This document shows, in pieces, positions 1 through 8,164 of a stretch of DNA of 64,000 nt. Under the pieces are notes generated by a model that searched no databases, was not told where the DNA came from, and was given only the letters and a program-made list of their open reading frames with translations. A program made the translations under genes and the position numbers. Numbering within the stretch: position 1 is the first letter of the stretch; each line of letters opens with the position of its first letter. The stretch spans positions 3,162,001-3,226,000 of the forward strand of contig NZ_CP132932.1 in NCBI RefSeq assembly GCF_040358985.1, in the 5' to 3' direction. Source of the stretch: Tunturibacter empetritectus (GTDB lineage Bacteria; Acidobacteriota; Terriglobia; Terriglobales; Acidobacteriaceae).

Positions 1-328
1 GCTGGTGCAAGGTAATCGGGAAGAGGGCAGCGACGAAGACTACCGCCGCTGCTGCCCAGTATAGTGGCTGCGAGAGCATGCTGTGCGGAGGCGCAATGGA
101 TGAGCGCCGCGCGTAGCTGTGTGCAAACTCCTGCCGCGAGTAAGCAACCGAGGCATCGCGGAAGTGAGAGAGCGAATCGCGCAGGCTCTTCAGCTCCGCC
201 GCGCAGATCAGGCAAGCCTGAAGGTGCTGATCGACCACATCGGTCTCGTGATCGACGCCGGCAGACGGAAGCGACGAGTCAGCGAGAAGAACATCGCAGA
301 GTTGCTCGTGAGTCAGGTGGAGGTTCAT
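1..328 (-). CDS. anti-sigma factor, zinc-finger type (partial, cut by window edge)
   Basis: Membrane anti-sigma factor expected to hold the neighbouring ECF sigma factor inactive. I translated the reverse strand from the ATG at 328: 109 codons are open to the left edge, so the C-terminus is missing. The ZAS-type zinc motif is visible as H35-x3-C39-x2-C42 (HLQACLIC). A hydrophobic stretch follows at about residues 91-106 (YWAAAAVVFVAALFPI), fitting an inner-membrane anchor with the zinc domain in the cytoplasm. The start ATG overlaps the sigma factor stop as ATGA, so the two are translationally coupled. What signal it senses cannot be told, because the periplasmic part lies outside the window. 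Confidence 0.85.
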   Translation of the reverse strand, partial: MNLHLTHEQLCDVLLADSSLPSAGVDHETDVVDQHLQACLICAAELKSLRDSLSHFRDASVAYSRQEFAHSYARRSSIAPPHSMLSQPLYWAAAAVVFVAALFPITLHQ

Positions 329-963
329 AGGGAATCCTTGAGAGAGGCGTTGTGGCGAGCCCGGATGGTCGCGAGGGCTCGGTAAAGATGGGTCTTGACG
401 GTGCTGATCGGTAAACCTGTGATGCTCGCGATCTCGGAGAGCTCAAGCTCCTCGAGGAATCGCAGCAGGAAGACGCTTCGCTGGCGCTCCGAGAGTTCGG
501 TAACGCTCTGCCACACCAGCGTCATCTGCTCACTGGCGATCAGGCGCGACTCGAGGGAGCTGTCGCGATGCGGAACGTACGACGAGATGTCGGATACATC
601 GACGGCGGTATCCGAGACCCGCTTCCAGAAGCGAAAACGATCGGTGCGGGTGTGATCGCGAACCAGATTCAGCGCAATCCGCATCAGCCAGGTCAAGATC
701 GAGCAGTCGCCGCGAAAGCTGCTGCGCGCCGACCAGGCTCGAACGAAGGTGTCCTGAGTCAATGTCTGGGCCACATCGCGATCCCGGATTGAGACCAGAT
801 GGAAGCGGAAGATCCGCTGCTCATAGGTGGCCACAATCGAGTCCATATCGTCGAGAGGAGTGGCCGGCGCGTGAGCGATGACCGTCTGTCGCGTCATGGG
901 AAGACTATCGGAGCTGAGAGCTTGTGATGGCATTTGTGACCCGTATTCAGGCTGCTGCGGCAT
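325..963 (-). CDS. ECF-family RNA polymerase sigma factor
   Basis: Sigma-70 family, extracytoplasmic-function type, 212 residues. Region 2 spans about residues 48-115, with the core-binding and -10-melting segment around QTLTQDTFVRAW and WLMRIALNLVRDH. Region 4.2, a helix-turn-helix for -35 recognition, is at about 150-205 (LSERQRSVFLLRF, then LPISTVKTHLYRAL). Regions 1 and 3 are absent, as usual for ECF factors. The first ATG is at 963; internal ATGs at residues 11 and 23 are possible, since no strong ribosome site precedes any of them. It is cotranscribed with the anti-sigma gene through a 4-base overlap and faces away from coaD across a 96-bp gap. Its regulon is unknown. Confidence 0.93.
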   Translation of the reverse strand: MPQQPEYGSQMPSQALSSDSLPMTRQTVIAHAPATPLDDMDSIVATYEQRIFRFHLVSIRDRDVAQTLTQDTFVRAWSARSSFRGDCSILTWLMRIALNLVRDHTRTDRFRFWKRVSDTAVDVSDISSYVPHRDSSLESRLIASEQMTLVWQSVTELSERQRSVFLLRFLEELELSEIASITGLPISTVKTHLYRALATIRARHNASLKDSL

Positions 964-1059
964 TGTTTACTGTTGAAAGAGACGCCCGGGTGGCCCCGCA
1001 AGACTACAGGATTGCCGCGATTTATTTTTTACCCGCGAAGCAAGGTATGCTGCTGATGC

Positions 1060-1563
1060 ATGCATACGGTAAAAGCAATCTACCCCGGAACCTTCGATCC
1101 ACTGACGAACGGACACCTCGATCTGATAGCCCGCGGGTCGAAGATCGTGGATGAGCTGGTCGTAGCGATTCTTCGCAACTCGGAAAAGGGTACGCCACTC
1201 TTCACTGTTCCGGAGCGTGAAGAGATGATCACCGAAGCGACTCGTAGTTTTGGCAACGTCTCGGTAACCACCTTCAATGGTCTCCTGGTCGACTTTGCCC
1301 GGGAGCAGGGTGCCAAGGCTGTCCTTCGGGGCATTCGGGCGATCAGCGACTACGAGTACGAGTTTCAGATGGCAATGATGAACCGGAAGCTTGATCCTGA
1401 GCTCGAAACGCTCTTCATGATGCCGGCGGAAAAGTACACCTACGTCAGTTCAAGACTGATAAAAGGCGTCTTCCAGCTCGGCGGCGACGTTACAGCTCTC
1501 GTACCGCCTCTGGTTGTCGAGCGCCTCAAAGCCAAGGTTCCGAACCGCCTCTCGGGGGCTTGA
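1060..1563 (+). CDS. coaD: phosphopantetheine adenylyltransferase
   Basis: Transfers an adenylyl group from ATP to 4'-phosphopantetheine, giving dephospho-CoA, the penultimate step of coenzyme A synthesis in the cytoplasm. 167 residues, the usual CoaD length. The nucleotidyltransferase signature is at the N-terminus: the GTFDPLTNGH motif, with T16-N-G-H19 binding ATP. The second signature, YVSSRLIKG, is near residue 130, and the conserved RGIRAISDYEYEFQMA segment is intact. The ATG at 1060 places the signature at the standard distance from the start. It stands alone, followed 48 bases later by the aminotransferase gene. Confidence 0.97.
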   Translation: MHTVKAIYPGTFDPLTNGHLDLIARGSKIVDELVVAILRNSEKGTPLFTVPEREEMITEATRSFGNVSVTTFNGLLVDFAREQGAKAVLRGIRAISDYEYEFQMAMMNRKLDPELETLFMMPAEKYTYVSSRLIKGVFQLGGDVTALVPPLVVERLKAKVPNRLSGA

Positions 1564-1611
1564 GAAGACTTGCTCCTTTATCTCGCTGGCTAAATCTGCC
1601 AAACTAGAGAT

Positions 1612-2808
1612 ATGACTACAGCGACAGCGACGAAGATATTCGCAGACCGTATCGGCCGCATCGAAGTTTCGGCAACCATGGCGATCACAGCCGCAGCGCT
1701 GAAGCTCAAGTCTGAAGGCGTGAACCTCGCCGACTTCGGCGCCGGCGAACCTCACTTTTCCACTCCGCGCCACATTAAGGACGCGGCGATTGACGCGATC
1801 GAAAAGAACTTCACCCGCTATACCAACGTGGCTGGTATTCCAGAGGTGCGCAAGGCCATCGTCGATCGACACGCCTGCGACTTCGGCTCGAACTACACGC
1901 CTGACGAGTGCGTCTTCACTACTGGTGGCAAGCTGGCGTTGTTCAATGCGATTCAGGTTCTGGTGGACCACGGCGATGAGGTTATTCTTCCCGTCCCTTA
2001 CTGGGTCTCTTTCAAGGACATCATCCAGTACGCAGGCGGTAAGGTCGTTTTGGTCGAGAGCAAAGAGGAGGAGAACTTCCGTATCACGGCGAAGATGATT
2101 GAGGCGGCGATCACCCCGAAGACCAAGGCGATCATTCTCAATACTCCGTCGAATCCTTCTGGCGCTGTGGTCGCTCCGGAGGATCTTGAAGCTATCGTCC
2201 GTCTCGCCCACAAGCACGGCATTTATGTGCTGCTCGACGAGTGCTACGTCTACCTGACCTTTACGGGGGAGGTCGTCAGCGGTGGCTCTTTCACCGATTG
2301 CAAGGAACATATCGTTGTACTGGGTTCGCTCTCGAAGACCTACGCGATGACAGGTTGGCGAGCTGGCTTTGCGCTGGGACCGAAGCCGATCATTGCTGCG
2401 ATGAGTAAGCTGCAATCGCAGAGCACCTCGAACACGGCCAGCATGGTGCAGCGAGCCTCGATTGCGGCACTCACCGGTTCGCAGGAGTGTGTCACGGAGA
2501 TGCGTGCTGACTACATCAAGCTGCGCGATCAGACTCTGGCTGGGTTCAAGACCATTCCGGGGCTGACATGCACGGTGCCGCAGGGAGCCTTCTATGTATA
2601 TCCGAATATCAGCAAGTTCATCGGTAGAGGCGGTGTCCAGTCGGCATCGGACTTGGCTTCGAAGCTGCTGAGCGAGGCGCACGTTGTCGTCGTTCCGGGT
2701 GAGGCCTTCGGGACTTCGGAGCATATTCGGTTGTCTTATGCCGTTTCGCACGACGTCGTGGATGAAGGTGTGAAACGAATGCGGGACTACTTTGCAACGC
2801 TGAGTTAG
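1612..2808 (+). CDS. class I/II pyridoxal-phosphate aminotransferase (aspartate aminotransferase type)
   Basis: Cytoplasmic fold-type I aminotransferase, 398 residues, closest in pattern to the bacterial subgroup I-gamma/Ib aspartate (or aspartate/prephenate) aminotransferases. The PLP lysine is K242 in GSLSKTYAMTGWRAGF. The NTPSNPSGAV segment and the C-terminal Arg of HIRLSYA, which binds the substrate carboxylate, are also present. The likely reaction is L-aspartate plus 2-oxoglutarate to oxaloacetate plus glutamate; sequence alone does not exclude prephenate or other keto acids. An intrinsic terminator follows the stop, separating it from the mannose genes. Confidence 0.93.
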   Translation: MTTATATKIFADRIGRIEVSATMAITAAALKLKSEGVNLADFGAGEPHFSTPRHIKDAAIDAIEKNFTRYTNVAGIPEVRKAIVDRHACDFGSNYTPDECVFTTGGKLALFNAIQVLVDHGDEVILPVPYWVSFKDIIQYAGGKVVLVESKEEENFRITAKMIEAAITPKTKAIILNTPSNPSGAVVAPEDLEAIVRLAHKHGIYVLLDECYVYLTFTGEVVSGGSFTDCKEHIVVLGSLSKTYAMTGWRAGFALGPKPIIAAMSKLQSQSTSNTASMVQRASIAALTGSQECVTEMRADYIKLRDQTLAGFKTIPGLTCTVPQGAFYVYPNISKFIGRGGVQSASDLASKLLSEAHVVVVPGEAFGTSEHIRLSYAVSHDVVDEGVKRMRDYFATLS

Positions 2809-2826
2809 CTGTTGATCTTGCGTCTG

Positions 2827-2858
2827 GACCGCACTGCTGCTTTACGGTGCGGTCTTTT
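2827..2858 (+). terminator. Rho-independent terminator after the aminotransferase gene
   Basis: A perfect 8-bp stem GACCGCAC / GTGCGGTC (2827-2834 with 2847-2854) and a 12-base loop are followed by a short T run. It begins 18 bases after the aminotransferase stop. Confidence 0.75.
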
Positions 2859-2875
2859 CACTAAGACGGAGGCTT

Positions 2876-4042
2876 ATGTCCATTGAAGGCGGTAAGACGG
2901 AGCAGAAGTTCGCTCCGGTGATTCTTGCAGGCGGCAGCGGAACACGGTTTTGGCCTCGAAGCCGGAAGGCTCGGGCGAAGCAGGTGTTGGCTCTGGATGG
3001 AGAGCGCACCATGATTCAGCAGACGGTGGAGCGGTTGACTTCCGTGGTTGATCCTTCCGAAGTCTGGGTGGTTACGAACAGCCTTCTTGACGACCTGATC
3101 GCCGAGCAGCTGCCGGAAGTACCTCGCAAACATATCCTGAGCGAACCAGCGGCCAGAAATACCGCGCCTGCGTGTGCTCTTGCTGCGTTTCTGCTGGAGT
3201 CGACTGCTCCAGAGACGGTGATTGGCATCTTTCCGTCGGATCATGTGGTGAAGAATAAGGCCAGGTTTGCCGAGGTGATTCGCGCCGGGATTGCGCTGGC
3301 TGCGAGTGGAGAGAAGATTGTAGTTCTTGGTGTTCCTCCCACGCGGGCAGAGACTGGTTATGGATACATTGAGTTGGGGGAGACTCTAGATCCTTCATCG
3401 GTTCCTCATTCCGGCGTTGCGGTTCGGCGCGTCAAGCGGTTTACGGAGAAGCCGAACGCTGAGGTTGCGGAGCAGTTCGTTGCGTCGGGCAACTACGCCT
3501 GGAACGGCGGAATCTTCCTGTGGAGTGCGCGAACTCTGGCCAATGCGATTCGCGAACACTGCCCTGAGATGGCTCCTCTGCTGGAGAAGATAGCGGCTGC
3601 TCATCGCGTCTCGAAGGAGGAGTTCGAGCGCGTGTTTGCGGAGGTTTATCCGCAGTGCGAGAACATCAGCATCGACTATGCGGTGCTTGAGCCGCGCTCG
3701 GCCAAGGGCGAAGCGGGCGCTGAGATCTACAGTCTTCCTGGCGACTTCGAGTGGAACGATCTTGGTTGCTGGTCGGCGCTGCATGAACATGCGGCTGGTT
3801 GTCCGCCGGAGAGCGTCTCGGTGGCGAATGTGTTTGAGGGGGAAGATCCGCTTTGCATCTCGATTGACTCCACCGGAAACTATATTCACGCGCCTGGTAA
3901 GGTGATTGCGCTGGTTGGTGTTACAAACCTTGTGGTAGTTCAAACGAAGGACGCTCTGCTGATTACGACTCGCGAACGATCGCAGGAAGTGGGACAGGTT
4001 GTTGCTCAGCTGAAGAGTGCTGGTCGAGAAGACCTCATCTGA
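2876..4042 (+). CDS. manC: mannose-1-phosphate guanylyltransferase
   Basis: Makes GDP-mannose from mannose-1-phosphate and GTP, supplying mannose or fucose units for polysaccharide and glycolipid assembly. 388 residues: only the nucleotidyltransferase part, without the C-terminal isomerase domain of bifunctional ManC/AlgA. The signature LAGGSGTRFWPRSR starts at residue 17, and the sugar-binding motif FTEKP lies near residue 190. The FPSDHVV and WNGGIF segments typical of the family are present. Start ATG at 2876 follows a GGAGG ribosome site. The next gene encodes the mutase that makes mannose-1-phosphate, so the two form a functional pair. Confidence 0.95.
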   Translation: MSIEGGKTEQKFAPVILAGGSGTRFWPRSRKARAKQVLALDGERTMIQQTVERLTSVVDPSEVWVVTNSLLDDLIAEQLPEVPRKHILSEPAARNTAPACALAAFLLESTAPETVIGIFPSDHVVKNKARFAEVIRAGIALAASGEKIVVLGVPPTRAETGYGYIELGETLDPSSVPHSGVAVRRVKRFTEKPNAEVAEQFVASGNYAWNGGIFLWSARTLANAIREHCPEMAPLLEKIAAAHRVSKEEFERVFAEVYPQCENISIDYAVLEPRSAKGEAGAEIYSLPGDFEWNDLGCWSALHEHAAGCPPESVSVANVFEGEDPLCISIDSTGNYIHAPGKVIALVGVTNLVVVQTKDALLITTRERSQEVGQVVAQLKSAGREDLI

Positions 4043-4129
4043 GAATCGCCCTCTAAGAATCGTCAGTAAAGATCGTCAACTCGTTGTCTTGTCGTTGCAT
4101 CAATTCATTCAGGAAAAATCAAACAACAT

Positions 4130-5578
4130 ATGGCAGAGACAGTTGTAAAGTTTGGCACCGACGGTTGGCGGGGAATCATTGCGGATGACTTTACTTATGC
4201 GAATGTCCGGGTCGCGGCGTCTGCGATTGCGAACTATGTTTTAGCGCATGAGAATGCGGCGGCCGGGGTGTGCATCGCGTATGACACGCGGTTCGGCTCG
4301 CACTCGTTCGCCAAGGTTGTGGCTGAAGTGCTCGCCGGGGCGGGTATTCCGGTGGCGATGGCCGCGGAGATTACGCCGACACCGGCACTCTCGTATGCGG
4401 TGCGCGAGCGCAAGGCTGCGGGTGGCGTGATGATCACCTCTAGCCATAATCCTGCGGAGTGGAACGGGGTGAAGTATAAGGCGAGTTATGGGGGTTCGGG
4501 CAAGCCTTCGATCATGGCAGCGATTGAAAGCTATCTGGACAAACCGCTGGCAAAGGCTGCCAAGGCGGCTCCGATCGAGACTATCGACTTCAACACGGAC
4601 TACGTTGCTGCGATCGCGCGGTTCGTGGATCTTGATGCGATTCGTGCCTCCGGGTATAAGTTTTTGATTGACTGCATGTATGGTGCGGGGCGTGGTGTGG
4701 TTGCTGGCATCTTTGCGAAGGCTGGGGTTCCTTTCGTCGAGATTCGCAACGAGATCAATCCGGCGTTTCCGGGGATCAATCCTGAGCCGATTCTGCCGCA
4801 CATCAAGGAGTCGCAGGTTGCTGTGGTAGCGGAGAGGTGCGATGCAGGGCTGATTACGGATGGGGATGCGGACCGGATCGGTGCGGTCGATGAGCATGGC
4901 AACGTGGTCGATGCACACAAGATCTTCGCGGTGATTTTGAAGTGGCTGCTGGAGCGCAAGGGGTGGCCGGGCGATGTGACGCGCGCGTTCAACACGACGA
5001 AGATGCTGGACCGGATCTCGGCGAAGTATGGGCGGCGGCTGCATGAGCATGGGATCGGGTTCAAATATGTCTGCGACCTGATGCTCGAGCAGGAGATTCT
5101 GATCGGTGGTGAGGAGTCGGGTGGCATCGGCATCAGCCGGCACCTGCCGGAGCGGGATGGGATGCTGAACTCGCTGCTGCTGGCCAATGTGATGGCGGAT
5201 GAGAAGAAGACGCTCGGCCAACTCGTCGCTGCGTTGCAGGAGGAGTTCGGCGAGCACCAGTATGGGCGCATCGATATGCACATTGATGAGGAGCTGAAGC
5301 AGTCTGCGATTGCCCGGGCCAAGGCTTTGCAGGATGCGGCTGGCGCGGACTTCGCGGGTTTGAAGGTGCTTCGGGTGGAGACGCTGGATGGGATCAAGTT
5401 CTTTCTGGAGAATCCTGACTGCGCGGTCAAGCCTAACGCTGCGGAGACCTGGCTGCTGCTTCGGGCTTCGGGGACGGAGCCTTTGCTGCGGGTGTACTGC
5501 GAGAGCTGCTCGATGGAGTCGGTGGAGCGGGTGCTGGCGGCGGCGAAGACGTTTGTGCTGCAGGGGCGTGGGGCTTGA
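4130..5578 (+). CDS. phosphoglucomutase / phosphomannomutase family protein
   Basis: Alpha-D-phosphohexomutase, 482 residues, interconverting 6-phospho and 1-phospho sugars. Beside a mannose-1-phosphate guanylyltransferase, mannose-6-phosphate is the natural guess; glucose-6-phosphate is possible, as many members use both. Domain 1 holds the phosphoserine loop with S105 (TSSHNPAEWNG). Domain 2 has the Mg2+-binding DGDADR near residue 244, domain 3 the sugar-binding GGEESGG, and domain 4 the phosphate-binding RASGTEPLLRVY. All catalytic elements look intact. Its TGA overlaps the proposed TTG start of the downstream HAD gene, so the two are probably cotranslated. Confidence 0.93.
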   Translation: MAETVVKFGTDGWRGIIADDFTYANVRVAASAIANYVLAHENAAAGVCIAYDTRFGSHSFAKVVAEVLAGAGIPVAMAAEITPTPALSYAVRERKAAGGVMITSSHNPAEWNGVKYKASYGGSGKPSIMAAIESYLDKPLAKAAKAAPIETIDFNTDYVAAIARFVDLDAIRASGYKFLIDCMYGAGRGVVAGIFAKAGVPFVEIRNEINPAFPGINPEPILPHIKESQVAVVAERCDAGLITDGDADRIGAVDEHGNVVDAHKIFAVILKWLLERKGWPGDVTRAFNTTKMLDRISAKYGRRLHEHGIGFKYVCDLMLEQEILIGGEESGGIGISRHLPERDGMLNSLLLANVMADEKKTLGQLVAALQEEFGEHQYGRIDMHIDEELKQSAIARAKALQDAAGADFAGLKVLRVETLDGIKFFLENPDCAVKPNAAETWLLLRASGTEPLLRVYCESCSMESVERVLAAAKTFVLQGRGA

Positions 5579-6240
5579 GTGAAGAGCATTCGGTGCAGGT
5601 GAAGGGCATTCTGTTCGATATGGATGGGGTGCTGGTGAGCTCGATCGGTTCGGTGGTGCGTTGCTGGCGGCAGTGGGCGGAGCACTATGGAATTCCGAAC
5701 GCGGAGATCTATGAGGTGCCGCATGGGATGCGTGCGATTGAGATTGTGAAGTCGCTGATTCCTGAGATCGATCCTGAGGAAGGGCTGCGGTATATCGAGG
5801 ATCTGGAGATGAATGATGTGGCGGACCTGGTGGTGCTGCCGGGGGTGCGGGGGCTGCTGGAGAGTCTGCCGGCGGAGCGGTGGGCGATTGTGACCTCTGC
5901 AACGCGGAGGCTGCTGCTGGGGCGTCTGAAGGCGGCTGGGCTGCCGGTGCCGGAGCGGATTATCAGTGCAGATATGGTGGAGCGGGGGAAGCCCGACCCG
6001 GAGCCTTACCGGCGCGGTGCGGAGCTGCTTGGACTGCGGCCTGAGGATTGCCTGGTGGTGGAGGATGCTCCTTCGGGCGTTGATGCCGGGCTGGCCGCCG
6101 GGTGCCGGGTGCTGGGCGTTGCCGGGACACACAGCGTAGAGGAACTGGAGGGGGCGCAGTGGGTTGTCCGGTCGCTTGAGGGGGTTTCGGTGGGCGTGGG
6201 CGTGGATGGGTTGGAAGTGCGGTTCACCCCAGTAGGCTGA
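5575..6240 (+). CDS. HAD-superfamily sugar-phosphate phosphatase-like protein
   Basis: Haloacid-dehalogenase phosphatase, about 221 residues, with a cap-1 helical domain. Motif I is FDMDGVL (nucleophile Asp about residue 15, acid/base Asp about 17), motif II is the Ser/Thr of VTSATRR, motif III the Lys of RGKPDPEPY, and motif IV VVEDAPSG. The best comparison is with the beta-phosphoglucomutase / sugar-phosphatase / glycerol-3-phosphatase branch. Its link to mannose metabolism is inferred from position alone. The start is uncertain: TTG at 5575 overlaps the mutase stop (TTGA), while GTGs at 5593 and 5599 are equally close to motif I. Confidence 0.85.
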   Translation: MSEEHSVQVKGILFDMDGVLVSSIGSVVRCWRQWAEHYGIPNAEIYEVPHGMRAIEIVKSLIPEIDPEEGLRYIEDLEMNDVADLVVLPGVRGLLESLPAERWAIVTSATRRLLLGRLKAAGLPVPERIISADMVERGKPDPEPYRRGAELLGLRPEDCLVVEDAPSGVDAGLAAGCRVLGVAGTHSVEELEGAQWVVRSLEGVSVGVGVDGLEVRFTPVG

Positions 6241-6607
6241 GTCTGGTAACAACTGGATCTGCCGTCTGCATGATGTCTCTGGCAACGTCTTATCTCCTCT
6301 CTCCTGGTGCAGGGGTCCCCCCCCCCTATTACCGGCGCGTAAATTGCTTATTTTCAATAATTTAGACGAAAGCATTGTCCGTAAAAATGAGATAACAAAG
6401 GGCTTACCCGCAGATTCCTGCAAACAAAGGAGTTATGGCTGATTATTCGTCTTAAACGCAAAAACTCCACGGGTTTCGTGGAGCTTTTTGTTCCTTTGCT
6501 TCAATTATAGAGGATTGAGGGTAACTGATACGCCACGCCGATATCGTTGAATACGCTTGCTTTATGCGCTTCAGGGGGTTGACAGCGATTTTTGCCACTC
6601 TTCTTCT
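6241..6607. other. noncoding stretch with a C10 tract and a convergent terminator
   Basis: No credible gene. The left part runs into a tract of ten C (6317-6326). From about 6330 to 6460 the sequence is much more A/T-rich than its surroundings and unexplained; a structured RNA or a degraded dispersed repeat are both possible. A two-way terminator sits at 6461-6489. The right part lies between the terminator and the end of the small membrane protein gene. Confidence 0.5.
6461..6489. terminator. bidirectional intrinsic terminator
   Basis: A perfect 7-bp stem CTCCACG / CGTGGAG (6465-6471 with 6477-6483) has a 5-base loop, an A run on its left and a T run on its right. It can therefore stop transcription from both sides. 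It lies between the + strand HAD gene and the - strand membrane-protein gene, which converge here. Confidence 0.75.
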
Positions 6608-6958
6608 TCACCAGTGGATGGCGGGGGTGAAGATGTAGTGGGTTTCGAGAAAGGAGGCGAGGGGGTAGAGAAGGAGCATGATGCCGGTGGCCCAGTAGAA
6701 GATCTGGAGGGGAAGGGTGGAGGAGAGGGCTGGGCGGGGTAGGGGCTCGGCTTCGCGGAAGACCAGGCCGCCAACGAGGGAGATGCCGGCAGAGAGGGCG
6801 AGGAGGAGGAGCGAGTCCAGGATGCGGTCGTTGAGGGCCTGATGGGGCTGGGGCAGGAGATGGGGGTCTTCGAGGGTGAAGAAGACGGTGTGGAAGACCA
6901 TGAGGAGGGAGAGGAGGCAGAGGAGAAGAGCTACGGGTTTGGCGAGTTCGAGCAACAT
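6608..6958 (-). CDS. small integral membrane protein of unknown function
   Basis: 116 residues, not recognised as a named family. Hydrophobic stretches at about 4-28 (KPVALLLCLLSLLMVFHTVF), 47-66 (ILDSLLLLALSAGISLVGGL) and 82-103 (LQIFYWATGIMLLLYPLASF) suggest three membrane helices in the inner membrane. No cysteine or charged catalytic motif is visible. It is transcribed alone toward the two-way terminator. Coding is supported by the regular helix pattern and an ATG start; homologs would be needed to confirm it. Confidence 0.65.
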   Translation of the reverse strand: MLLELAKPVALLLCLLSLLMVFHTVFFTLEDPHLLPQPHQALNDRILDSLLLLALSAGISLVGGLVFREAEPLPRPALSSTLPLQIFYWATGIMLLLYPLASFLETHYIFTPAIHW

Positions 6959-7024
6959 GCTCCTGCTCCCTTGGGTGGGGATTAGTTTAGCAGTTGGTGG
7001 GTTTGACTTGGGGTTTGTGGAGTC

Positions 7025-7107
7025 TTTGGGTTGGAAGGTTCGAACGGTATGGGTGGGTGGAATGTGTCGGGATCCTTCTCTTCGTTCAGGATGACGGCTA
7101 AGAGCAG
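7025..7107. repeat. dispersed intergenic repeat, copy 1 (second copy at 53380-53463)
   Basis: About 83 bases, nearly identical to 53380-53463. Both start TTTGGGTTGGAAGGTTCGAA and contain the core GGGATCCTTC...GTTCAGGATGACGG. In both places a purine-rich, CAAAGGC-like low-complexity tail follows. Confidence 0.85.
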
Positions 7108-7144
7108 GCGGCGCAAAAGCAAAGCGAAGGCAAAGGCGAGAGAC

Positions 7145-7203
7145 GGGGATCCTTCGACTGCGTGACTCACAAAGTGCCGTGAGTCACTTCGCTCAGGATG
7201 ACG
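7145..7203. repeat. variant of the same repeat core carrying an inner palindrome
   Basis: GGGATCCTTCGACTGC at the left and TTCGCTCAGGATGACG at the right match the two ends of the core of the 7025 repeat. Between them lie 9-bp inverted arms GTGACTCAC (7162-7170) and GTGAGTCAC (7179-7187). It looks like a longer hairpin version of the same element. Confidence 0.65.
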
Positions 7204-7244
7204 ATTTCATTGGAATCAGCGTGACAGTGTTATGGGTGCGAATT

Positions 7245-8000
7245 TTAAGAGCTAATTGATGACTGGCGCAGGAGGAGGGACTCTACGCGTTGGAGGTCTT
7301 CTTCCGTGTCTACTCCGATAGTGTCGAAGTCGGTGGGTTCGACGTGGATGGGGATTCCGTTTTCGAGGAAGCGGAGTTGTTCGAGGCGCTCGGCTTGCTC
7401 AAGGAGGCTGGCGGGTAGGGTGGGGAAGCGCTCGAGGGTGGCCTTGCGGTAGGCGTAGAGGCCTATGTGCTTCCAGTACTCGGGGCCAGTTCCTTCGCGG
7501 GCTTGTGCATCAAGATCGTAGGGGATGGTGGCTCGGGAGAAGTAGAGGGCGCGGCCATCGGCGGCGGTGACTACCTTTACGGCGTTGGGGTTGGCGATGT
7601 TTTCCGGCGTGCAGAGGACTTTGAGGGTTGAGACTTCGACGTGGTGGTGAGCGAAGGGGCGGAGGAGTGCGGTGAGGTGCTGGGGTTTGAGGAGGGGCTC
7701 GTCGCCCTGGATGTTGACGTAGATATCGGCGTGATGATGGCGGGCGACGGCGTGGACGCGGTCGGTGCCGCTGGGGAGGTCGGGCGAGGTGAGCTGGACG
7801 GGCCATTGGTTGCGGTGGCAGAGCTCGGCGACCTCGTCGGAGTCGGTGGCGATGAGGACGCGGTCAAGCTGGGGGCAGGCGCTGGCTGCCTCATAGACCC
7901 AGGCGAGCATGGGACGTCCGGCGATGGTGCGAAGGACTTTGCGCGAGAGACGCGTGGAGGCGAGACGGGCGGGGATGACGCCGAGGATGATCGGCTTTGG
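7245..8000 (-). CDS. kdsB: 3-deoxy-manno-octulosonate cytidylyltransferase (start codon not found)
   Basis: Activates Kdo with CTP to CMP-Kdo for lipopolysaccharide core synthesis. The conserved N-terminal CTP-binding motif GVIPARLASTRLSRK is encoded at about 7938-7982, and SGTDRVHAV, NIQGDEPLL and VEPTDFDTIGVDTEEDL follow, so the enzyme is complete in sequence. The first in-frame ATG (7910) lies inside the conserved GRPMLAWVYEA segment and would cut off the CTP loop. Reading upstream, the frame stays open to a TGA at 8115-8117 without any ATG, GTG, TTG or CTG. The boundary at 8000 is therefore a placeholder giving the usual length of about 251 residues. A rare start (ATC or ATA) or an upstream frameshift is needed. 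Confidence 0.85.
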   Translation of the reverse strand, partial: PKPIILGVIPARLASTRLSRKVLRTIAGRPMLAWVYEAASACPQLDRVLIATDSDEVAELCHRNQWPVQLTSPDLPSGTDRVHAVARHHHADIYVNIQGDEPLLKPQHLTALLRPFAHHHVEVSTLKVLCTPENIANPNAVKVVTAADGRALYFSRATIPYDLDAQAREGTGPEYWKHIGLYAYRKATLERFPTLPASLLEQAERLEQLRFLENGIPIHVEPTDFDTIGVDTEEDLQRVESLLLRQSSISS

Positions 8001-8164
8001 ATCTTGGCCGACTTGCTGAGGGATCTCGCCGACGTGCGGAGCGCTGTCACTGGCTGGCTTTTCGCTGTAGCCGGAATCAAGTATGATTGGAGATGGCTGT
8101 GCCGTGGCGATGGTTCACTCTGACCACAGAGGAGTTTTGCGCCGGCATACCCCTTACACACATC

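Noticed and set aside
1450..2751. Long minus-strand open frame (433 codons) opposite the aminotransferase gene
   Set aside because: Its product is Arg-rich and low in pattern, whereas the + strand frame encodes an intact aminotransferase. High G+C removes stops on the reverse strand.
4241..5902. Two long minus-strand frames opposite the phosphomutase gene
   Set aside because: Pro/Arg/His-rich shadow translation with no domain; the + strand phosphomutase is complete.
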